Assembly: GCA_903940375.1 (NCBI GenBank)
Contig: CAJAKT010000206.1
Coordinates: 1-5,584, forward strand
Length of the DNA stretch: 5,584 nt
Origin: an uncultured bacterium
GTDB taxonomy: Bacteria > Actinomycetota > Actinomycetes > S36-B12
Reading direction: 5' to 3'
Shown: one piece after another, positions 1 through 5,579 of the stretch
Numbering within the stretch: the first letter of the stretch is position 1
How the letters are laid out: each line of letters starts with the position of its first letter
Notes under the pieces: generated by a model
The model's database searches: none
What the model was told of the DNA's origin: nothing
The model's input: only the letters and a program-made list of their open reading frames with translations
Program-made: the position numbers and the translations under genes

Positions 1-31
1 CAGCAGCGACGGCAATCCATTTCTTCCTCAT
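1..31 (-). CDS. 5' end of a probable exported protein (partial, runs off the left edge)
   Basis: Only the first ten codons are inside the window. An ATG at 31-29 reads MRKKWIAVAA and stays open to base 1. The start is supported by a strong purine-rich ribosome binding site, GGGGGAG (complement of 38-44), six bases upstream. A short basic stretch (RKK) followed by hydrophobic, small residues is how Sec signal peptides and lipoprotein leaders begin, so an exported or membrane-anchored product is likely. It lies on the same strand as the EAL gene, 107 bases downstream of its stop, so it could be the last gene of that operon or have its own promoter. The product cannot be identified from ten residues. 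Confidence 0.6.
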   Translation of the reverse strand, partial: MRKKWIAVAA

Positions 32-37
32 GGCCAA

Positions 38-44
38 CTCCCCC
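38..44 (-). promoter_or_regulatory. Ribosome binding site of the left-edge gene
   Basis: On the minus strand this reads GGGGGAG, followed by a 6-base spacer and ATG. It is the main evidence that the ATG at 31-29 is a real start and not chance. Confidence 0.6.
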
Positions 45-62
45 TCGGGAAGGACAGCACGA

Positions 63-78
63 CGGGCATTAGTGCCCG
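63..78 (-). terminator. Hairpin between the EAL gene and the left-edge gene, possible terminator
   Basis: CGGGCA (63-68) and TGCCCG (73-78) form a perfect 6-bp GC-rich stem with a 4-base loop. It lies about 60 bases past the EAL stop codon and about 20 bases before the ribosome binding site of the next gene. No T-run follows on the minus strand, so it is not a textbook intrinsic terminator. High-GC bacteria often have such U-poor hairpins. It could equally be a processing or attenuation element in the leader of the next gene. Confidence 0.35.
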
Positions 79-138
79 CTTCGAGGGTACGCGCCGGCGA
101 GCGGGTAGTCGCGCTGCTAGACCGCCCTCATCGACCCG

Positions 139-2112
139 TCAGGTCAGGTAGGTGGCGGCGAATACGTCGGCCCTCAACGGCCGAGAGAAGACGTAACCCT
201 GCACTTCGTCGATCCCGAGCAGGCGAACGTCGTCAACCTGCGCCTGGCTCTCCAGCCCTTCGGCGCAGACGATGATGCCGAGCTCGTGGGCCAGGGCCAC
301 GATGGATCGGTACATCGCGATGGATGCGCGGCGGTGCACCGGGACCAGCAGGTCGTCAGCGAATGACTTGTCGACCTTGATGCAGGAGATGGGCAGTGTC
401 GAGAGGTACGTGAACGTCGAGTACCCGGTTCCGAAGTCGTCCAGGCTCAGTTCAATGCCCATGTTGTCCAGTAGCGCCTTCAGCCGACCGTGGGTTCGCC
501 CGGCAAACAAGTCCTGCTCGGCGAGTTCGAGTTCGAGGGCGTGACCTTCGCCCAGTTGATCCGACAGTTGTTGGATCAACTCCAGCACTCGGCCGCTGGA
601 TAGGTCATCCGGGACGATGTTCAGGCTGATCTTGATCGGCGGTCTTCCTTCTGCCGCCCATGCCTGGACCTGATCCAGGACCTTTCGGGCGATGATTCGC
701 GTCAATTCGGTGACGAGACCGAGCCTTCGGAGAATGGGGACGAACTGCATGGGAGAGATCTCGCCGAGCTCGGGGTCATCGAGTCGTGCCAGGACCTCAA
801 CAGACGTGAGTCCTCCGGTTGCCAGATCGATTCTCGGTTGGAACGCGATCGTGAACGACTCGTTCACGATGGCGTCACGGATCCGTGCCGTCAAGGCCGC
901 CCGTTCGGTGAGGCGCGCGGAGTCGGTCTGCTCGAATACGTGCACCACCTCACCTTGTTCGCGTGCCGTCTCGACGGCGAGCAGTCCCCAGTCGAAGGCC
1001 ATCCACACATCCTCGGCATCCTCCGCGCGAAGGACGACGCCGATGAACAATCGATCGGCCGACGACGCCGCGAGATTCTTGGCCAGAACCTGCGCCAACT
1101 CCGCCAACTCGGTTCCGGCCTCGGAATCGGCTGTCAGGACAACGCCCAGTGTCTGCGGATCGAGGCGTCCCATTCGCATGTCCTGCAGACCCTTGAGCAG
1201 TCCTCGGTCCCGATTCGACTGCAGGACTTCCTGGAGAGCGACCCGGGTGGCCGGCACGATGCGCTGAAACAACGCGATCTTGTCTCGATGGTCGATCGCC
1301 TGGAACTCCACCGTGACAATGGCGTGTGCGTCCTGGTGGGAGGGCCAGTCGCGCTCCACCTGCAGGCCCAAGCCGCGTCGATTCGGGATTCCTACTTCGG
1401 AGTCATAGAACGCGGCGCGCAGGTAGTCCGTGAGCAGGTGCTCTTGGTCGCCGGTGTAGCTGACCACGATGCCGCTGTCACGGGCGCCGAACTCGTTGTG
1501 GGTGAGCGGAACGACCGCGAGCATCAGGGGAAACCCTGTTGGGTCGAGCGGCTCGAAGACCGCTGAGCGCACCCCTCCGTCCCGCAGTTCCGACTCAGGT
1601 CGCTGCGCCTCTCCATCCGTCGGGAGGAGCGCCCGCCACTTGTCCGGCTCTGCCGCCAGCGGAAGGACATCATTGAGGCTCTCCGCGATTCCGAAGGCCC
1701 GGACGAAAGCCATGTTCCGCCACGTCACGGTCCCGTCCTCGAGGACGCGGGCTATCGGTGCTGGAGCGGCATCCAGCAGGGCCGCGAGCTGGCCCAGCTC
1801 GAAGACGCGCTCCTGCAGGTCGCGCTTGAGCCGATCACGCTCGCTGACGTCGCGCAGGACCACCGCCTTGCAGCCAGGCTTCCAGTCGGACGCGTCGGCG
1901 ACCCTGAGTTCGACCGTCAAGTGGCCGGAGCGACGCGGCAACTGAAGGATGGCGAAGTCGTCAACCGGCACACCGACCTGCTTGCCGACGATGCCCGACC
2001 CGAAGAGCCCCCGGGCAACGGTGTTGGCGAACTGTGCGAACCCCGCCTCATCGACCACCAGGACGGCATCGGGAAGCTCGTTGAGCAGCGTCTCAGGCAG
2101 GGAGGTGGCCAT
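139..2112 (-). CDS. PAS-PAS-degenerate GGDEF-EAL cyclic-di-GMP phosphodiesterase
   Basis: A 657-residue protein with no membrane segment or signal peptide, so cytoplasmic. Order: PAS-like domain (about 7-90), short coiled linker (90-110), second PAS-like domain (about 105-222), degenerate GGDEF (about 228-395), EAL (about 403-655). The EAL domain should hydrolyse c-di-GMP to pGpG. The expected metal and catalytic positions are present: E439 in EVL (in place of EAL), N498, E529 and E532 in LELELAEQ, D558-D559 in DDFGTGYS, K579 in IKVDKSF, E618 and E621 in AEGLES, and Q638 in QGY. The GGDEF part keeps the fold signature (GIPNRR, 241-246), but its signature positions 318-322 read DPQTL and the metal-binding aspartates are gone, so it should not make c-di-GMP. 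It is the last gene of a three-gene operon. Its ATG lies two bases after the KaiB-like stop with no clear ribosome binding site, which points to translational coupling. Catalytic activity is inferred from the motifs. Confidence 0.95.
   Translation of the reverse strand: MATSLPETLLNELPDAVLVVDEAGFAQFANTVARGLFGSGIVGKQVGVPVDDFAILQLPRRSGHLTVELRVADASDWKPGCKAVVLRDVSERDRLKRDLQERVFELGQLAALLDAAPAPIARVLEDGTVTWRNMAFVRAFGIAESLNDVLPLAAEPDKWRALLPTDGEAQRPESELRDGGVRSAVFEPLDPTGFPLMLAVVPLTHNEFGARDSGIVVSYTGDQEHLLTDYLRAAFYDSEVGIPNRRGLGLQVERDWPSHQDAHAIVTVEFQAIDHRDKIALFQRIVPATRVALQEVLQSNRDRGLLKGLQDMRMGRLDPQTLGVVLTADSEAGTELAELAQVLAKNLAASSADRLFIGVVLRAEDAEDVWMAFDWGLLAVETAREQGEVVHVFEQTDSARLTERAALTARIRDAIVNESFTIAFQPRIDLATGGLTSVEVLARLDDPELGEISPMQFVPILRRLGLVTELTRIIARKVLDQVQAWAAEGRPPIKISLNIVPDDLSSGRVLELIQQLSDQLGEGHALELELAEQDLFAGRTHGRLKALLDNMGIELSLDDFGTGYSTFTYLSTLPISCIKVDKSFADDLLVPVHRRASIAMYRSIVALAHELGIIVCAEGLESQAQVDDVRLLGIDEVQGYVFSRPLRADVFAATYLT
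1147..1161 (-). other. Degenerate GGDEF signature (DPQTL) in the EAL protein
   Basis: These codons encode residues 318-322, which align with GGDEF in the pattern RL-GGDEF-avll (here RL-DPQTL-GVVL). The substrate and metal residues are lost, and no RxxD inhibitory site precedes them at the usual five-residue distance. In characterised proteins of this composite type, such degenerate domains can bind GTP and tune the EAL domain. Whether this one binds GTP is not visible from sequence. Confidence 0.8.
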
Positions 2113-2114
2113 CG

Positions 2115-2366
2115 CTAGGCCATCAGATGCGCCAGCATGTCCGACATGTCGGAGGGCATCGCGATGAGCCTCATCCGCGGCATGGGCGCCAGTCGATCGA
2201 GCGTCGGAGTCACGATGATGTTGTCCATGATGGCCCGCTCTACGTACGTCACCACGTCGACGTACTCGACGGAGATGTCAACGTCGCGATCACGCCCCAG
2301 CCCGACGAGGCGCGCGATATGCACCTCGTCGATGGCTGGGTCACTGCCCCAGTAGCGCAGGTTCAT
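2115..2366 (-). CDS. KaiB-like thioredoxin-fold protein
   Basis: An 83-residue protein that aligns with cyanobacterial KaiB over almost its whole length with about one gap. Its middle reads VDVV...MDNIIVTPTL where KaiB has IDVL...EDKILATPTL, followed by a proline- and arginine-rich stretch APMPRMRLIAMPSD where KaiB has LPPPVRRIIGDLS. P54 in TPTL is the expected cis-proline position. The start at 2366 places the initiator Met at the beginning of the first beta strand, so the strand is slightly shorter than in KaiB, and the C-terminal tail of KaiB is missing. KaiB binds KaiC in the cyanobacterial clock, and related domains form the sensor part of the kinase SasA. No kaiA or kaiC is nearby. The gene starts 3 bases after the receiver gene stop, in the same frame, and ends 2 bases before the EAL gene. 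It has no clear ribosome binding site of its own, so it is probably translationally coupled. Inferred role: a protein-protein adaptor between the receiver and the phosphodiesterase or a distant kinase. Family call firm, function unknown. Confidence 0.85.
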   Translation of the reverse strand: MNLRYWGSDPAIDEVHIARLVGLGRDRDVDISVEYVDVVTYVERAIMDNIIVTPTLDRLAPMPRMRLIAMPSDMSDMLAHLMA

Positions 2367-2369
2367 GGA

Positions 2370-2744
2370 CTAGCCCAGCGATGCCGCAGCGATCATGCGG
2401 ATCTGCTCATCCGTGATCGGCTTGGAAGCCAGTTGGAAGCTGATGCCTCGCTGCCGGGCCGCCCTGAGCCGCTCCATGTACTCCTCCGCGAAGGCGGTGA
2501 CGATGTAGACGCGAATCGTGGGATCGAGGGCTGACAACTCCACGAGGGTCTGAACGCCGTCCTTGCCCGGCATGCTGAGGTCGAGGAACACGAGGTCGGG
2601 TCTCTCCCGCTTGGCTGCGGCAATTGCGACATCACCTGAATCTGCCGTGACCACGCGGTACGACTCGTCGACGAGGGCGAGGGTGAACGCGTCGCGCACC
2701 GACTCGTCGTCGTCCACGACCAGGACCAAAGGCTCGCGAATCAT
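2370..2744 (-). CDS. Single-domain response regulator (receiver domain only)
   Basis: A 124-residue CheY-like receiver with no output domain. Conserved residues are all visible: the acidic cluster D11-D13 (LVVDDDESVR), the phospho-acceptor D55 (LVFLDLSMPG), T83 (IVTAF) and K108 (ASKPI). It should therefore accept phosphate from a histidine kinase. No kinase is in the window, so it is an orphan regulator here. The start is well supported by GGGGAGGAA on the minus strand, with GGAGG eight bases before the ATG. It is the first gene of the operon with the KaiB-like and EAL genes. With no DNA-binding or enzymatic domain, it most likely acts by protein contact, plausibly with the KaiB-like protein or the EAL protein encoded behind it (inference from gene order). 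Confidence 0.95.
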   Translation of the reverse strand: MIREPLVLVVDDDESVRDAFTLALVDESYRVVTADSGDVAIAAAKRERPDLVFLDLSMPGKDGVQTLVELSALDPTIRVYIVTAFAEEYMERLRAARQRGISFQLASKPITDEQIRMIAAASLG

Positions 2745-2750
2745 GATCTG

Positions 2751-2759
2751 TTCCTCCCC
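2751..2759 (-). promoter_or_regulatory. Ribosome binding site of the receiver gene
   Basis: On the minus strand this reads GGGGAGGAA, with the GGAGG core eight bases before the ATG at 2744. It is the only strong ribosome binding site in the three-gene operon, which fits initiation at the first gene and coupled translation of the two behind it. Confidence 0.7.
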
Positions 2760-2803
2760 GCCTCAACCGTGCGGCAAACCGACCAGCCTGCGCGTTCTTC
2801 TTG

Positions 2804-2809
2804 AGCATA
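2804..2809 (-). promoter_or_regulatory. Possible -10 element for the receiver-KaiB-EAL operon
   Basis: The minus strand reads TATGCT, a TANNNT match, about 60 bases upstream of the receiver start codon. That would give a leader of roughly 50 bases containing the strong ribosome binding site. I see no convincing -35 hexamer at the right spacing, so this is a candidate only. Confidence 0.3.
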
Positions 2810-2841
2810 TCCCCACGGAGCTTCTGACCACACACTACGAA

Positions 2842-2855
2842 GCCCGGCGCTGGGC
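2842..2855. promoter_or_regulatory. Imperfect palindrome in the divergent control region, possible operator
   Basis: GCCCGGCGCTGGGC is a 14-bp palindrome broken by one mismatched pair. It lies just upstream of the diguanylate cyclase start and behind the candidate promoter of the opposite operon. A site here could control both directions. GC-rich palindromes occur by chance in DNA of this composition, so support is weak. Confidence 0.25.
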
Positions 2856-2870
2856 CAGCACCTGTCGCGT

Positions 2871-5180
2871 ATGGGGCACAGACCCTATGGTGATCACGTG
2901 AGCGGGGAGTTGACCGAGTCGAGGAAGGAACGGCCGCCCGCCGATTCCTTGGGGGACCAGCGGCAGCGGAGCCTGGTTCGCGCCATGGTCGGCGTCGCCG
3001 TGGCCCTGGCCCTACTCAGCGTTGTGTGGATCGTCATGACAGCCCGCGCTGTCGAGCGCACGACCGAGCAACTCTCGTTCGCCCGCGCGGGCATTGCGGA
3101 TGCGCGGCTCTACGACGAGACACTGACGATGTCCGCGACGATGGCCGCGCAGACAGGCGATCCGCGCTGGACGGAGCGCTACGCACGCGCGGAACAGGGC
3201 CTCGCAGACAGCCTGCTCACGGCTCGACGTGAGGCATCGGACACGGAGTCGATCGCCATCCTGTCCGCTTCGGCGGCGAACGACACGCTCCTGCGAATGG
3301 AGGAGCAGGCCCTGCGGCTCAGCGCCCTCGGAGACCTCGCCGGCGCCCAGAGCATCCTGGAGAGTGCGGACTACGCGAAGGGCAAGCAGGACTACGCCCA
3401 ATCCATAGAGTCAGCCGAGCGCGCATTGACGTTGGACATCGAGCATCGCCTGTCCATATGGCGATGGCTCTTGGCCCTGCAGGCGCTTCTCACGCTCGCT
3501 GCCATCTCCATGATCATCGCGCTCGCGCGGGCTTCATCCAGGCGCTCATCGCGTGCCGAGCAGCGTCTCGCCACGTCCATGGACTCGGCCGTCGTCGGCA
3601 TGGCCCTCGTGTCCCCAAACCACCGGATCACCTATGCCAACGAAGCCCTCTGCCGCATTCTCGGATGCTCGCAGGATCGGGTGATCGGACGCACCTTCCT
3701 CGACTTCACCGACCCGGACGATTCGCAGGCACTCGCCCTCATCTGGAAGGAGCTCGACGACGGGCGCAGAACCTCCACGGCCCGGCAGCGCTTGCGGGCC
3801 GCTTCTGGCGCGGTCGTGTGGGTCGACGCATCCATGGCCACGGTTCGGGATGGGGCTGGAGCGGTCAGCCACTTCATCGAGCAGTTTGTCGACGTCACGG
3901 CAGAGGTCGAGGCTCAGTCGGCCCTCACTCTGGCGGTCGAGCGCTTCCGCCTCCTGGCGGAGAACGCCACCGACGTCGTGTTCCGAACCGATATCTCCGG
4001 CACCATCCAATGGGCCTCTGCGGCCACGACAGCAGTCCTCGGACGCGCGCCCGAGGATCTTGTGGGAACACTCGTGATGGATCTGGTCGATCCCCGGGAC
4101 CGAGCGATTGCCATGCCGCTGCGCGAGGCCCTGCTGGAGCGCGGCGAACCAGTCTCCCTGGCCCTGCGGTTCGTGGCCACTGATGGAGACTCCCGAACAA
4201 TGTCCGTCTTCGCAACCCCCGTCCGGACGGCCGCGGGCGCACCCGACGGTCTGGTGATCGGTCTGCGAGACGTGACCGCTGAGGAGTTCATCCGTGGCGA
4301 GCTCGAGGTCAGTGAGCGCCGGTTCCGCCTCGCGATGCAGGCGGCCCCGGGAGGCGTCGCGATCACGGGACCGGACGGAGTCTTCACCGAGGCCAACCCG
4401 GCGCTGTGCCGCATGCTGTCCGTCGACCGGAGCGAGATCGTCGGACGGCGCTTGAACGACTTCCTCGGGGCGTCCGATCAAGAATCCGCCGACTTGGCAC
4501 TGATGTCTCTCACGCGGGAGCCGGCCAGTACCTTCGAGCACGAACACCGGCTGATGGGATCCGGACGAACCCCCTGGGTGCGCCACTCGGTGAGCATCGT
4601 TCCGGCGGGGACGGGCTCTTCCACCCTCTTCATCCATCAGTTCATGGACGAGAGCCAGGCTCATGACCTTCAGCAGGAGCTCGCCTACCGGGCGACGCAC
4701 GACGTGCTGACAGGACTGTCCAACAGGGCGGAGCTGATGGAGGTGCTCGGCCGCCTCACCGACGACCGGCGGGTCCGTGGCGACCTCGTGGGCGTCCTCT
4801 TCTGTGATGTGGACCGGCTCAAGCCCATCAACGACAACTACGGGCACCAGGCAGGCGACGCCGTCCTCGCCGCAGTGGCTGATCGGATGGCCCACGCGGT
4901 CAGGGCGACCGACGTCGTGGCCCGGATCGGCGGCGACGAGTTCGTGGTTGTCCTCACGAACGTCGCGGGCGCGGCTCAGGTTCAGGATCTTGCAGAGAAG
5001 CTGCGAGCAGCGGTGGGCGGACCGGTCCAGATCGACCACTCGACCATCGAGGTGACGGTAAGCATCGGAGCCACGCTCGCCACCCCGGGCGAAGCCCCCG
5101 ATGACGTACTCGGACGCGCTGACCAGGCGCTCTACTCCGCAAAGGGAACGGGCCGCAACCGCGCCGTCGTCCAGATCTGA
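2871..5180 (+). CDS. Membrane-anchored sensor diguanylate cyclase (helical sensor, PAS x3, GGDEF)
   Basis: A 769-residue protein that makes c-di-GMP from two GTP. Order: short cytoplasmic N-terminus, membrane segment (about 38-57), helical extracytoplasmic domain (about 58-196) with the stretch LTMSATMAAQTGDPRW (85-100), second membrane segment (about 197-219), PAS 1 (about 232-343), PAS 2 (about 355-469), PAS 3 (about 483-593), a helical linker, and GGDEF (about 603-768). The catalytic domain looks complete: LTGLSNR (613-619), D646 and D648 in CDVDRLK, N654 and D655, H659, and GGDEF at 687-691. An RxxD site (R678, D681) sits exactly five residues before GGDEF, so product feedback inhibition is expected. 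The helical sensor and PAS domains suggest several inputs; no ligand can be named. The start is uncertain: ATG 2871 gives the longest form but lacks a ribosome binding site, and GTG 2898 (760 residues) follows a TANNNT box at leaderless spacing. Both leave every domain intact. It is transcribed divergently from the phosphodiesterase operon. Confidence 0.96.
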   Translation: MGHRPYGDHVSGELTESRKERPPADSLGDQRQRSLVRAMVGVAVALALLSVVWIVMTARAVERTTEQLSFARAGIADARLYDETLTMSATMAAQTGDPRWTERYARAEQGLADSLLTARREASDTESIAILSASAANDTLLRMEEQALRLSALGDLAGAQSILESADYAKGKQDYAQSIESAERALTLDIEHRLSIWRWLLALQALLTLAAISMIIALARASSRRSSRAEQRLATSMDSAVVGMALVSPNHRITYANEALCRILGCSQDRVIGRTFLDFTDPDDSQALALIWKELDDGRRTSTARQRLRAASGAVVWVDASMATVRDGAGAVSHFIEQFVDVTAEVEAQSALTLAVERFRLLAENATDVVFRTDISGTIQWASAATTAVLGRAPEDLVGTLVMDLVDPRDRAIAMPLREALLERGEPVSLALRFVATDGDSRTMSVFATPVRTAAGAPDGLVIGLRDVTAEEFIRGELEVSERRFRLAMQAAPGGVAITGPDGVFTEANPALCRMLSVDRSEIVGRRLNDFLGASDQESADLALMSLTREPASTFEHEHRLMGSGRTPWVRHSVSIVPAGTGSSTLFIHQFMDESQAHDLQQELAYRATHDVLTGLSNRAELMEVLGRLTDDRRVRGDLVGVLFCDVDRLKPINDNYGHQAGDAVLAAVADRMAHAVRATDVVARIGGDEFVVVLTNVAGAAQVQDLAEKLRAAVGGPVQIDHSTIEVTVSIGATLATPGEAPDDVLGRADQALYSAKGTGRNRAVVQI
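2886..2891 (+). promoter_or_regulatory. Possible -10 element giving a leaderless transcript of the cyclase gene
   Basis: TATGGT matches TANNNT and is followed after six bases by an in-frame GTG at 2898-2900. This is the spacing of leaderless promoters known from actinobacteria, where transcription begins at the start codon. Neither the ATG at 2871 nor this GTG has a ribosome binding site, so the element bears directly on the start choice. No good -35 is visible. Confidence 0.3.
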
Positions 5181-5230
5181 CCACGCTCGGAGTCCGCCAC
5201 GCACTCGCTGCGTTCTTCCTCTAAAGGCGG

Positions 5231-5260
5231 CCCGTGACCCACTCCCCGAACGCTCACGGG
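5231..5260 (+). terminator. Hairpin after the diguanylate cyclase gene, possible terminator
   Basis: CCCGTGA (5231-5237) and TCACGGG (5254-5260) form a 7-bp perfect stem around a 16-base loop, 50 bases after the stop codon. An alternative inner pairing, CCCCG with CGGGG, is possible. No T-run follows, so it is at best a U-poor terminator of the high-GC type. Confidence 0.35.
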
Positions 5261-5514
5261 GAGGCGGTTGGCCCGATCCGGCATCGGCTGTCCATCCGCA
5301 CCCCGTTTAGGAGTGGGCAATCGATACTTAGGGAACCGTGGCACTCACCCGATTGAACCTACGGACTACGCGTCCGCACGATCAGGCCGCCGCCGGCGAT
5401 TTCTGGCTTCACGGCGGGCGTCGCGAGGATGCCCGTGCGGAATCCGTCGTTTCGCCCGTCTCGCACAGTCAAGGACGACCCGCACGATGCCGCAATCTGC
5501 GGATTCCACAGGGG

Positions 5515-5535
5515 CTGCGGATTGATTATCCGTAG
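5515..5535. repeat. 8-bp hairpin next to the tandem repeat
   Basis: CTGCGGAT (5515-5522) pairs with ATCCGTAG (5528-5535) with one G-T pair and a 5-base loop. The left arm also forms part of a 9-bp direct repeat, CTGCGGATT, at 5497-5505 and 5515-5523. No T-run follows on either side, so a terminator is unlikely. Its function is unknown. Confidence 0.45.
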
Positions 5536-5543
5536 GTTGAAGA

Positions 5544-5579
5544 AGAAAGGGCCAAAGAAAGGGCCAAAGAAAGGGCCAA
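5544..5579. repeat. Three perfect copies of a 12-bp tandem repeat
   Basis: The unit AGAAAGGGCCAA occurs three times head to tail without mismatch (5544-5555, 5556-5567, 5568-5579), five bases from the window end. The length is a multiple of three, and one plus-strand frame reads KKGP three times, so it could be the low-complexity start of a basic protein. It may also be a non-coding minisatellite or the place where an assembly broke. Confidence 0.85.

Noticed and set aside
838..1566. A 242-codon open frame on the plus strand
   Set aside because: It lies antisense within the EAL gene, has no domain signature and no ribosome binding site that stands out.
2632..2835. A 67-codon frame on the minus strand overlapping the receiver start
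   Set aside because: It overlaps the receiver gene in another frame, is rich in Arg and Gly as GC-rich shadow frames are, and has no supported start.
3546..5204. A 552-codon open frame on the minus strand
   Set aside because: It is antisense to the diguanylate cyclase, whose domains and catalytic motifs are unmistakable. The long frame is a by-product of high GC content, with no recognisable domain.
5343..5390. tRNA-like stretch on the minus strand (TTCAATC like a T-loop, and a CGGAC/GTCCG stem)
   Set aside because: The bases flanking the T-loop do not pair, the anticodon-like loop has five and not seven bases, and no acceptor stem can be formed.
5338..5535. A 65-codon frame starting with GTG
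   Set aside because: No recognisable domain, a poorly spaced AGGGA as the only ribosome binding candidate, and an unremarkable residue composition. It is mentioned only as part of the right-hand stretch.
5544..5579. CRISPR array
   Set aside because: The 12-bp units are directly contiguous with no spacers and are far shorter than CRISPR repeats.
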